Assembly: GCF_002836515.1 (NCBI RefSeq)
Contig: NZ_PJBC01000060.1
Coordinates: forward strand, 1 to 64,000
DNA from: Pseudomonas sp. Choline-02u-1
Lineage (GTDB): Bacteria; Pseudomonadota; Gammaproteobacteria; Pseudomonadales; Pseudomonadaceae
Direction: 5' to 3'
DNA length: 64,000 nt
The position numbers were made by a program, and so were the translations under genes. The notes under the pieces were generated by a model. That model searched no databases, was not told the DNA's origin, and saw nothing but the letters and a program-made list of their open reading frames with translations. Shown here one piece after another: positions 17,665 to 25,362 of this stretch (the first letter of the stretch is position 1; each line of letters starts with the position of its first letter).

Positions 17665-18192
17665 ATGGCAAAGCCTGCCGCTCGACTCAGCGATCTTAAT
17701 GCATGCCCGATCACAGGCCATGGCACCAATCCCAGCAACAGCGGTTCCGGTGATGTAAACATCAATGGAATGCCGGTTTTGCGTGTCGGAGACACCACGG
17801 CTTGCGGAGACACTGTCACCGAAGGCATCAGCAATATTTTGATCAATGGCAAGCCTATTGCTTTCTTGGGCAGTGCGACGGCCCACGGAGGCATGGTAAT
17901 CACGGGCTCTGGCGACGTTTTTGTCGGCACCCAGGTCGGTTCCGCACCTTTCGCCCCGATTATCACTGTTCCTAAACACAGCGAGCGCTTCCAACTGGTT
18001 GATGAGACCACCGGCGAAGCGATTCCCGACATGCTCTATTGCATCGAAACGGGTGACGGTCAGCGTCTCGTAGGCCATACCGATAGTCACGGTAACGCCG
18101 CGCGGGTGTTTACCGCCAACGCGACTTCGATAGTTGTGCAGTGGGGTAAGGAAGCCGCCGCCCATCTCGACGCGCTCGGCCTAGACTACTAA
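17665..18192 (+). CDS. PAAR domain type VI secretion tip protein
   Basis: This 175-residue protein has residues 1-95 forming a PAAR repeat domain (AARLSDLNACPITGHG, GDVNINGMPVLRVGDTTACG, GSATAHGGMVITGSGDVF), the cone that sharpens the VgrG spike and recruits cargo. The C-terminal 80 residues form a small beta-rich extension (FQLVDETTGEAIPDMLY), probably an adaptor for the next protein. The ATG at 17665 has AAGGAAG 6 bp upstream; upstream in-frame codons are not convincing. It is followed 12 bp later by the effector candidate. No T6SS structural genes lie in the window, so this is an orphan cargo cassette. Confidence 0.92.
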   Translation: MAKPAARLSDLNACPITGHGTNPSNSGSGDVNINGMPVLRVGDTTACGDTVTEGISNILINGKPIAFLGSATAHGGMVITGSGDVFVGTQVGSAPFAPIITVPKHSERFQLVDETTGEAIPDMLYCIETGDGQRLVGHTDSHGNAARVFTANATSIVVQWGKEAAAHLDALGLDY

Positions 18193-18204
18193 GGGAGGTG
18201 GCAG

Positions 18205-19242
18205 GTGGCAGCCCCCAAAACGAATCAAGCTCAAACGAGCGATCAACATACAACGACTCAAGTGAAAGGTACGCTGGCACAGGATTACGTAACGGTTGTG
18301 GGTGCGTCTTACATGTCTCTTTATGAAGAGATTCGTGGTCAGAAGGGCAACAAGATGCGCTTTATCAATCAGGGTATCCGCCAACTCACAAAGTATCCAA
18401 CCGGCACTCCAAACTTCACGATTCAGCGTGTATTTCTGATTTTCAAAAACGACTATCCCGCGAACTTGCTGGGGGCTTTGAAGGACGTTGTCGAAAATCA
18501 GCACGGAGCACAGTACCGGGAGATGGACTCCATCTCCGGTCTTGTGGATTTCATCGCAGCTCGGCAACGCCGCGGGCGCGAGATCAAACAGCTCGATTTT
18601 TTTTCCCACGGAGTGGTGGGCAGCATCGAGTTGGGCTACGAGCTGGATAAAAACGATAGCTATCGTCTGCGTGATGCCCAAGCGAATATGTTCAAGCCCG
18701 AAGCGTTTGCCTATGGTGCGAAAATTCACTCCTACGCTTGTCGCACAGGTTTGGGTATCGATGCCGACTTCAAGGTCAATGAAACAGAAGATCCTCATTA
18801 CGAGCGCAGCCTGGCGCAGATTCTTGCTAATGCGACCCGGACCACCGTGTGGGCATTCCCAAGGCGCAGCAACTACGACACAACTTACGGTACTGCGGCG
18901 GAACGGGGATCTGTCCCGGGCATTCGTGAAAGAGACGCAACTGATGGGCAAGCGATGCGGAACTATTTGAGTCGAAAAACCGCTTATGAACGAAAGCTGA
19001 TCGAACATCGCAAGACCCTCAAAGACCCAACGGCGCAACTACCTGATGAACAGGCGCCGCAGGCGCCAACGCCAACAGTCTCTGAGGAAGAGCGCAATTT
19101 GTTGGCGCACGATGACAGCCGAGCATTGTATGAACGGAAGATTGGATTTCCGCTGGATGCCTTAGGCGCACATCGTGACGTTCGATCAGGTGATACACCG
19201 GACGGCGTACCCAAACACCTGCTTGCCTATAAGCCGCTATGA
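18205..19242 (+). CDS. Putative T6SS effector with caspase-like His/Cys motif
   Basis: This 345-residue protein starts with GTG at 18205 and a strong GGGAGGTGG upstream. There is no signal peptide. The central region has DFFSHGVVGSIELGY (His135) and IHSYACRTGLG (Cys179), followed by SLAQILANATRTTVWAF. This order of SHG..G..LG, then hydrophobic strand and Cys, then LA..T...V resembles the DUF4347/clan CD (caspase-like) fold, with His and Cys as a possible dyad. The C-terminal third is charged and may be flexible. Placement between a PAAR protein and a small membrane-anchored protein is the classic effector position. Catalysis is inferred, not shown. Base composition is AT-richer than flanking genes, suggesting transfer. 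Confidence 0.65.
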   Translation: MAAPKTNQAQTSDQHTTTQVKGTLAQDYVTVVGASYMSLYEEIRGQKGNKMRFINQGIRQLTKYPTGTPNFTIQRVFLIFKNDYPANLLGALKDVVENQHGAQYREMDSISGLVDFIAARQRRGREIKQLDFFSHGVVGSIELGYELDKNDSYRLRDAQANMFKPEAFAYGAKIHSYACRTGLGIDADFKVNETEDPHYERSLAQILANATRTTVWAFPRRSNYDTTYGTAAERGSVPGIRERDATDGQAMRNYLSRKTAYERKLIEHRKTLKDPTAQLPDEQAPQAPTPTVSEEERNLLAHDDSRALYERKIGFPLDALGAHRDVRSGDTPDGVPKHLLAYKPL

Positions 19243-19844
19243 CGGTCCCGAAGTTTATAGGTAGACGTCACGTCTTATGTGTCCTGTTGATTGCCGTCAG
19301 CTTTGCAGGACTATTTATTTACGCCAAGGAAGTCCAGATGCCAGCCAAAGTAATGATGTATTACGGCCCGTGGAGTCCGGAAGAAAACCGTTTCGATGCC
19401 ACCCGGTGGTTCAGTTCAGGTATGTATCGCCCGCGTCTCATGGGTACTCCGCCTGAACAGAGCCCAGTGACCATGCTGCGCAATAAGCCTGAAAGTTTGC
19501 GACATATTGAGAATGATGTTCTCTTGACCGAAGCGTTGTTCGCTATAGGACGACAGTTTCCAAAGTTGGACACCGAACACCTCATTCTGAATACGCCGGA
19601 CCTGCATCGCCAGATACGGTATGCCTATAGTTCATTTGCCGAGCCCGACAGGCCGGTGGATACCTATTGGCTTTTCATCAGGTTTGAAAACAGGATCGTG
19701 GTCGTTACGATCGATTGGGACGTGACAGAAAAGAAACTCTTGGCCCGCTCGATGGCTTCGAATCTGATGGAAAACAGTGATGAAGAGGCGGCATACCTTC
19801 AGGTAAGAAAAGAGCTTGATGGGGCCGCTTCAGCCAAGCGTTAA
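19239..19844 (+). CDS. Membrane-anchored protein, candidate immunity protein
   Basis: This 201-residue protein has an N-terminal hydrophobic anchor (residues 12-30, VLCVLLIAVSFAGLFIYA) after a basic start, followed by a soluble, probably periplasmic, domain. No known family is recognised. Its ATG overlaps the stop of the effector candidate (ATGA), which is typical of effector-immunity pairs. A periplasmic domain would fit an effector that acts in the periplasm of the target, or neutralisation at the membrane. AT-richer than flanking genes. The immunity role is inferred from position. Confidence 0.6.
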   Translation: MTVPKFIGRRHVLCVLLIAVSFAGLFIYAKEVQMPAKVMMYYGPWSPEENRFDATRWFSSGMYRPRLMGTPPEQSPVTMLRNKPESLRHIENDVLLTEALFAIGRQFPKLDTEHLILNTPDLHRQIRYAYSSFAEPDRPVDTYWLFIRFENRIVVVTIDWDVTEKKLLARSMASNLMENSDEEAAYLQVRKELDGAASAKR

Positions 19845-19877
19845 CTCACGTTGCCATGACTTCAATGGTTGAAACGA

Positions 19878-19903
19878 CAAATCCCGCCAATAAGCGGGAT
19901 TTG
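19878..19903. terminator. Bidirectional intrinsic terminator
   Basis: CAAATCCCGC pairs with GCGGGATTTG around a short loop between the convergent immunity candidate and SCP2 genes. Confidence 0.8.
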
Positions 19904-19922
19904 GGTGTTACCAAGCTGCTTC

Positions 19923-20240
19923 TTACGAAGGGAACAGCTCGGACAATTTCATCGACAGCATCATATCGCCTTCAACGCGCAGCTTGCCGCCCATGAAGGC
20001 CTGCATGCCGTCGGTTTCGCCGCTGACGATGTCTTTCAGGGTCTGGCTGTCCAGCACCAGCGTGCAGTTGGCGTCAGGGTTTTCACCTTCCTGGATGTCG
20101 CAGGTGCCGTCTTTGACGATCAGTGCGTATTGCTTGTCTTCGTCGGTGATGTTGAAACCGAAGACCAGGTCCAGACCGGCAGCGGCGGCTGGGTTGAACT
20201 TGGCTTGCATTGCTTTTACGGCATCAGCTACGGAGGTCAT
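19923..20240 (-). CDS. SCP2 sterol-binding domain protein
   Basis: This 105-residue protein is a complete SCP2 lipid-binding fold (FNPAAAAGLDLVFGFNITDE, CTLVLDSQTLKDIVSGE, AFMGGKLRVEGDMMLSMKLS). It is soluble with no signal peptide. SCP2 domains bind acyl chains or sterol-like lipids; in pseudomonads small stand-alone SCP2 proteins are of unknown role. It lies 63 bp after the histidine phosphatase gene on the same strand. Confidence 0.9.
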   Translation of the reverse strand: MTSVADAVKAMQAKFNPAAAAGLDLVFGFNITDEDKQYALIVKDGTCDIQEGENPDANCTLVLDSQTLKDIVSGETDGMQAFMGGKLRVEGDMMLSMKLSELFPS

Positions 20241-20303
20241 GGTTCGATCCTTTCTTGGTCATGGGAGCTGGGTGGTTACAGCCAGGGTCACAGTAAGCCG
20301 GAC

Positions 20304-21014
20304 TCAGCGAAAAGTGATGAGTTCCGGGGCCTTCAGCAGTTGCAAATGTGCGTGACTGTTGAAGGAAGCCAGAGCCACCTCGCGACCGCGAAACTTCAGT
20401 TGGTTTAGCGAGGTGTTGACGATTTGCCAGTTCAATTCAAAGGCCTGTCTGGCAGGCATTTGCGTAATCAGATGAAGCAGGGCTGTGATAGTGCCGCCGG
20501 ACGTGAACACGGCGATTTTCTGGTTTTTTTCTGCCAGGTCGAGAATGCGATGCAAACCGGCCTGAACCCGTTCGACGAAACCCAGCCAGCTTTCCAGCCC
20601 CGGGGTGTCATGAGTGCCGGCGAGCCAGCGCTCGACGATCAGGGCAAAGATGCGTTGGAACTCACCGCGGTTTTGCGCGGCGTTGCGCAGGATGTCGAGG
20701 GCTTCCGGCTCTTGCGGCAGCATGGCCGGGAGCAGGGCGCGGATCACCGCGTCGGCGTCAAATTCATTAAAAGCGGAGTCGGTTTCGAGGGCTGGAACAG
20801 GCAGGCCTCGGTCGCTGAATTGCGCCAGCGCGCTGGTGGCGGTGTGCTGTTGACGGCGCAGGTCACCGGCAATGCAACGATCAAAACTGATGCCAAGATC
20901 GGCGAGGTGCTGGCCGAGGATTTCTGCCTGACGCACGCCGGTCGGTGACAGGACGTCATAATCGTCTGCACCAAAGGAGGCCTGGCCATGTCGTATCAAG
21001 TAGATGCTGCCCAC
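20304..21014 (-). CDS. Histidine phosphatase family protein
   Basis: This 236-residue protein begins with a beta strand and the phosphohistidine motif LIRHGQAS (His9) and has the second conserved region TSGGTITALL. It belongs to the phosphoglycerate mutase-like superfamily; the substrate cannot be inferred. The start is GTG at 21014, since the RHG strand must begin within the first ten residues. It may be co-transcribed with the SCP2 gene. Confidence 0.88.
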   Translation of the reverse strand: MGSIYLIRHGQASFGADDYDVLSPTGVRQAEILGQHLADLGISFDRCIAGDLRRQQHTATSALAQFSDRGLPVPALETDSAFNEFDADAVIRALLPAMLPQEPEALDILRNAAQNRGEFQRIFALIVERWLAGTHDTPGLESWLGFVERVQAGLHRILDLAEKNQKIAVFTSGGTITALLHLITQMPARQAFELNWQIVNTSLNQLKFRGREVALASFNSHAHLQLLKAPELITFR

Positions 21015-21218
21015 GTCCGCGTCGTCCCGGTACGTTGAAGGTCAGGCGAGGTTATGAGGATGGCGGAGAGCTGTCAATGAAAAAACATACGCTTGTTTGA
21101 AATGCCCGTTACAGGCGTGTTGCGAGAGGTTTCACGGCTGGTCGACGAGCCGGCGCATGGGTATGCTGGAGCCATTCCGCGTGTGTCTCACCTTCACGCA
21201 CTGCTTTGAGGAGTCTCT

Positions 21219-22250
21219 GTGGATTTTTTCACCGAATACGCCAGCTTTCTGGCCAAGACCGTCACCTTGGTGATCGCCATTCTGGTGGTGCTCACCAGTT
21301 TCGCCGCATTGCGCAGCAAGGGGCGGCGCAAGTCGGCGGGCCAGTTGCAGGTCAGCAAACTCAACGATTTCTATAAAGGCCTGCGTGAACGTCTGGAGCA
21401 AACTTTGCTCGACAAGGATCAGCTCAAGGCATTACGCAAGGGCGAAGCGAAAACCGAGAAAAGCGCGAAGAAGCAAAAGAACAAACCTGAGACCAGATCC
21501 CGGGTGTTCGTACTCGACTTCGATGGCGACATCAAGGCTTCCGCCACCGAAAGCCTGCGCCATGAGATCACCGCGCTGTTGACCCTGGCCACACCGAAAG
21601 ATGAAGTGGTTCTGCGTCTGGAAAGTGGCGGCGGCATGGTGCACAGCTACGGTCTGGCGTCTTCGCAACTGGCCCGCATCCGCGACGCCGGCGTGCCACT
21701 GACCGTGTGCATCGACAAGGTCGCAGCCAGCGGCGGCTACATGATGGCGTGTATCGGCGACAAGATCATCAGCGCTCCGTTCGCGATTCTGGGTTCGATC
21801 GGGGTAGTCGCCCAGTTGCCTAACGTCAATCGCCTGCTCAAAAAGCACGATATCGACTTCGAAGTGCTGACCGCCGGGGAGTACAAGCGCACCCTGACCG
21901 TGTTTGGCGAAAACACCGAAAAGGGTCGCGAGAAGTTTCAGGAAGACCTCGACATCACGCATCAATTGTTCAAAAACTTTGTAGCGCGTTATCGCCCGCA
22001 ACTGGCGATCGACGAAGTGGCCACCGGTGAAATCTGGCTCGGTATCGCTGCGCTGGAAAACCAACTGGTGGATGAACTGAAGACCAGCGATGAATACCTG
22101 GCGCAGAAAGCCAACCAGGCCGAGGTTTTCCATCTGCACTACGCCGAACGCAAAAGCCTGCAGGAACGCATCGGCATGGCCGCAAGCGGTTCGGTGGATC
22201 GTGTGCTGTTGAGCTGGTGGAGCCGCCTGACCCAACAACGTTTCTGGTAA
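21219..22250 (+). CDS. sohB: SohB inner-membrane S49 peptidase
   Basis: This 343-residue protein starts with GTG at 21219, with GAGGAG 5 bp upstream. It has an N-terminal membrane helix (about 10-28), a charged linker with Lys-rich stretches, and an S49 peptidase domain. The catalytic serine is Ser171 (AASGGYMM) and the general base Lys223 (GEYKRTLTV), the Ser-Lys dyad of SohB/SppA. SohB acts in periplasmic proteolysis and signal peptide breakdown. It stands alone and ends in a clear terminator. Confidence 0.95.
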   Translation: MDFFTEYASFLAKTVTLVIAILVVLTSFAALRSKGRRKSAGQLQVSKLNDFYKGLRERLEQTLLDKDQLKALRKGEAKTEKSAKKQKNKPETRSRVFVLDFDGDIKASATESLRHEITALLTLATPKDEVVLRLESGGGMVHSYGLASSQLARIRDAGVPLTVCIDKVAASGGYMMACIGDKIISAPFAILGSIGVVAQLPNVNRLLKKHDIDFEVLTAGEYKRTLTVFGENTEKGREKFQEDLDITHQLFKNFVARYRPQLAIDEVATGEIWLGIAALENQLVDELKTSDEYLAQKANQAEVFHLHYAERKSLQERIGMAASGSVDRVLLSWWSRLTQQRFW

Positions 22251-22261
22251 AACCGCAGGCA

Positions 22262-22292
22262 AAAAAAACGCCGGTCAATGACCGGCGTTTTG
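22262..22292 (+). terminator. Intrinsic terminator after sohB
   Basis: AAAACGCCGGT pairs with ACCGGCGTTTT around CAATG, 12 bp after the sohB stop. It also faces the convergent DUF934 gene. Confidence 0.93.
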
Positions 22293-22317
22293 GTGTTCGC
22301 AGCAAATGTGCGCAGGC

Positions 22318-22812
22318 TTACCGCCGACGGAACAGCGGCAGCGGTTCGTCAGCAGCGGCCTGATAAGTCACCGAAAAGTCCTTGAGGCCTTCCAGTGCTT
22401 CGTAGGGATCTTTGTCGGGACGTATAGCGAACGCATCGAAACCGCAGCGACGCATGTAGAACAGCTGATCACGCAGAACATCGCCAATCGCCCGCAGCTC
22501 ACCTTTGAAGCCATAACGATCGCGCAGCAGGCGGGCGTTGGAGTAGTTGCGGCCGTCGGTGAACGCCGGGAAGTTCAGCGCGATAACCTGGAAGCAATCG
22601 ACGTCTTCACCAATCTCCTCGGCTTCTTCGTCAGCGTCCAGCCACACGCCCAGACCGCCGTCGCGGGCCTTGAGCGCGTGACCATGATCACGCCACAGCG
22701 ACAGCGGCACGATCAGGTCGTCGCAATTGGAAATGCCATCAAACGTCGCGTCCTTGGGCAGCAAGTGCCAGGTCTCGTCGACGACTTCGTTGTTCTTAAT
22801 GATTCGCTGCAT
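22318..22812 (-). CDS. DUF934 protein linked to sulfite reductase
   Basis: This 164-residue soluble protein has typical DUF934 features: WHLLPKDATFD, GVWLDADEEAEEI, FPAFTDGRNYSNARLLRDRY and MRRCGFDAF. The family is almost always encoded next to the CysI-type reductase in proteobacteria and is often named an oxidoreductase, although its biochemical role is unproven. The ATG at 22812 (MQRIIKNNEV) overlaps the end of cysI by 17 bp, so the two are translated together. The in-frame upstream extension is antisense-like and rejected. Confidence 0.9.
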   Translation of the reverse strand: MQRIIKNNEVVDETWHLLPKDATFDGISNCDDLIVPLSLWRDHGHALKARDGGLGVWLDADEEAEEIGEDVDCFQVIALNFPAFTDGRNYSNARLLRDRYGFKGELRAIGDVLRDQLFYMRRCGFDAFAIRPDKDPYEALEGLKDFSVTYQAAADEPLPLFRRR

Positions 22813-24454
22813 AGACGCGTTCCTTGAAGAGGTCGATGCCAATACGCTGATAGGTGTCGATGAAGCGCTCGTCTTCGGTGCGCTGTTCAACGTACACATC
22901 GATCAGTTTAGAGATCACGTCAGGCATGGCGTCCTGTGCGAAGGACGGGCCGAGGATCTTGCCCAGGCTCGCATCACGGCTGGCGCTGCCACCGAGGGAG
23001 ACCTGATAGAACTCTTCGCCTTTCTTGTCCACACCGAGGATGCCGATGTGGCCGACGTGGTGATGACCGCAGGCGTTCATGCAGCCAGAGATGTTCAGAT
23101 CCAGCTCGCCGATATCGAACAGGTAGTCCAGATCGTCGAAACGACGCTGGATCGATTCGGCAATCGGAATCGACTTGGCGTTGGCCAGCGAGCAGAAGTC
23201 CCCGCCCGGGCAGCAGATGATGTCGGTGAGCAGGCCGATGTTCGGTGTGGCAAAACCTTGCTCGCGCAACTCGCCCCACAGGGTGAACAACTGGCTCTGT
23301 TCGACGTCGGCAAGAATGATGTTCTGCTCGTGGGACGTGCGCAATTGACCGAAGCTGTAGCGATCGGCCAGATCGGCGACGGCGTCGAGCTGCTTGTCGG
23401 TGATATCGCCCGGCGCCACGCCGGTCGGCTTCAGCGACAGGGTCACGGCGACATAGCCCGGCTTCTTGTGCGCCAGGGTGTTGCGGCTGCGCCAGCGGGC
23501 GAAACCTGGATGCTCTTTGTCCAGATCGGCCAGCTGTGCGGTCTGGTTGTCCAGTGCCTTGTAGTCCGGATCGACGAAGTGCTTGGCGACACGCTGCAGT
23601 TCAGCTTCGGTCAGCGTGGTCTGGCCACCGCGCAGGTGTTCCATTTCCGCATCGACTTTCTGCGCGAACACTTCAGGGGTGAGCGCCTTGACGAGGATCT
23701 TGATCCGCGCCTTGTATTTGTTGTCACGACGGCCGTAGCGGTTGTAGACCCGCAGGATGGCGTCGAGATAGCTCAACAGGTCCTGCCACGGCAGGAACTC
23801 GTTGATGAAGGCGCCAACAACCGGCGTACGACCAAGGCCACCGCCAACCAACACGCGGAAGCCCAGTTCGCCAGCAGTGTTGTATACCGGCTCAAGGCCG
23901 ATATCGTGGACCTCAATGGCCGCGCGGTCGCTGGTCGAACCGTTGACGGCGATTTTGAATTTGCGCGGCAGGTAAGCGAATTCAGGGTGGAACGTGGTCC
24001 ACTGGCGAACGATTTCGCACCAGGGGCGCGGGTCGATCACTTCATCTGCGGCGACACCGGCGAACTGGTCGGTGGTGACGTTGCGCAGGCAGTTGCCGCT
24101 GGTCTGGATGGCGTGCATCTGCACGGTGGCCAGTTCAGCCAGAATGTCCGGGATGTCTTCCACCGCCGGCCAGTTGAATTGCACGTTCTGCCGCGTACTG
24201 ATGTGGGCGTAGCCCTTGTCGTAGTCGCGGGCAATTTTGGCCATCATGCGCACCTGGCGCGACGTCAGCTGGCCGTAAGGCACCGCCACGCGCAACATCG
24301 GCGCGAAGCGCTGAATGTACAGGCCATTTTGCAGGCGCAGCGGGCGGAATTCTTCTTCGCTCAGCTCACCTGCCAGATAGCGTCGGGTCTGATCACGGAA
24401 CTGCTTGACGCGGTCCTCGATGATCCGCTGATCGTACTCGTCGTATACGTACAT
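22796..24454 (-). CDS. cysI: Nitrite/sulfite reductase hemoprotein CysI
   Basis: This 552-residue sirohaem and 4Fe-4S reductase has two ferredoxin-like half-repeats and a C-terminal cofactor site. The cluster ligands are CPGGDFC (about residues 414-420) and CMNACG (about 457-461). Sirohaem-binding arginines and lysines are in ISTRQNVQFNWP and LRNVTTDQ. It reduces sulfite to sulfide for cysteine synthesis. A 290-bp upstream region (24455-24745) is shared with a divergent small protein gene and is expected to contain a CysB-dependent promoter, which I could not pinpoint. Confidence 0.95.
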   Translation of the reverse strand: MYVYDEYDQRIIEDRVKQFRDQTRRYLAGELSEEEFRPLRLQNGLYIQRFAPMLRVAVPYGQLTSRQVRMMAKIARDYDKGYAHISTRQNVQFNWPAVEDIPDILAELATVQMHAIQTSGNCLRNVTTDQFAGVAADEVIDPRPWCEIVRQWTTFHPEFAYLPRKFKIAVNGSTSDRAAIEVHDIGLEPVYNTAGELGFRVLVGGGLGRTPVVGAFINEFLPWQDLLSYLDAILRVYNRYGRRDNKYKARIKILVKALTPEVFAQKVDAEMEHLRGGQTTLTEAELQRVAKHFVDPDYKALDNQTAQLADLDKEHPGFARWRSRNTLAHKKPGYVAVTLSLKPTGVAPGDITDKQLDAVADLADRYSFGQLRTSHEQNIILADVEQSQLFTLWGELREQGFATPNIGLLTDIICCPGGDFCSLANAKSIPIAESIQRRFDDLDYLFDIGELDLNISGCMNACGHHHVGHIGILGVDKKGEEFYQVSLGGSASRDASLGKILGPSFAQDAMPDVISKLIDVYVEQRTEDERFIDTYQRIGIDLFKERVYAANH

Positions 24455-24745
24455 ATAAGTCCTGTTCTCAGGCTTGGGCTACTCGGAAAACGCTGCGTTT
24501 TCGCTTGCTGGAGTCCGATGTTGCCTCTGCAATTCTGCGCGCACGGCCGCGCACTCCTGAAGGAGCCGGGGCAATATACCCGTTTGCAGTTATGCGCAAA
24601 AGTGATGTTTGAGTATATGTAAAGAACCAAATCGCCTAACTGCGGTGGCTTGCAGCTAATCCACATTTGTCGTGCGGACAATCATCGTCTTTACTCTGAT
24701 CGAGTGTTTGTGCAATCACCGATAAAACCGACAAGAGGCGATGCA

Positions 24746-24859
24746 ATGAGCAACCCGACCAAAGCCAGGAAAAGCGACAGCAGCGTTGATGCATGGGCGA
24801 TTTTGTTTCTGATCATTCTCGTTGTAGGGACAGCGGTCTTCTGGGTCAGCCATCAGTAA
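24746..24859 (+). CDS. Small single-pass membrane protein
   Basis: This 37-residue protein has a charged N-terminus (MSNPTKARKSDSS) and one transmembrane helix (AWAILFLIILVVGTAVFWV). AAGAGGCG lies 6 bp before the ATG. No family is recognised. It is divergent from cysI. Inverted GC-rich repeats at about 24868-24889 follow it and could end transcription. Confidence 0.65.
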   Translation: MSNPTKARKSDSSVDAWAILFLIILVVGTAVFWVSHQ

Positions 24860-24931
24860 GCAAACTTCCGGGCCCGTCTCCCGGCCCGGATTACTGTCTG
24901 CACGCCCGTGCCTGGCTATTGTCTGGCGGCT

Positions 24932-25150
24932 TCATACGCCGGCGAGATGGAGCACCAGTTTGACGATGGCAAATAGCGTCACGCCAAACACTGCCGTGAA
25001 CAAAACCCCCAGAATGACGAAGTGGCTGGGCTTGCCGTGGGTAAAATCCCTTTCCCGATTCTTTCCGCTCTGCACACCGAACGCCGCTGCCATGACGCTG
25101 TGCAGCATCTGCCATAAGGTCGGCGGTTTGTTATCGTTTGGATCGTCCAT
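24932..25150 (-). CDS. DUF2970 small membrane protein
   Basis: This 72-residue protein reads PTLWQMLHSVMAAAFGVQS, then NRERDFTHGKPSHFVILGV and one transmembrane helix (VLFTAVFGVTLFAIVKLVL). This is the DUF2970 signature. GGAGG lies 5 bp before the ATG at 25150. Function is unknown. The 212-bp region to the next gene (25151-25362) shows no further frame of interest. Confidence 0.85.
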   Translation of the reverse strand: MDDPNDNKPPTLWQMLHSVMAAAFGVQSGKNRERDFTHGKPSHFVILGVLFTAVFGVTLFAIVKLVLHLAGV

Positions 25151-25362
25151 AAATCCCTCCGCTTGAAGTCGTGCCTCACAAGCATAGTCAAACAACGCTC
25201 GGCTGCCGCACGCCTTTACCCCGAGCCCTCCCAAGGTTTGAGAAGAGGAACGGCACGAGTTGACTACATATCCGGTTACGCACTCCCGGCGAGCGATATC
25301 CGGATACCGCAGATGCACCAATTTGAAATGATCTGCTGATCGCTCCATTGAAAGGAGCAATC

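Noticed and set aside
22727..24622. 631-residue open frame on the plus strand antisense to cysI
   Set aside because: It lies wholly opposite cysI and DUF934, whose motifs are clear. High GC produces long antisense frames.
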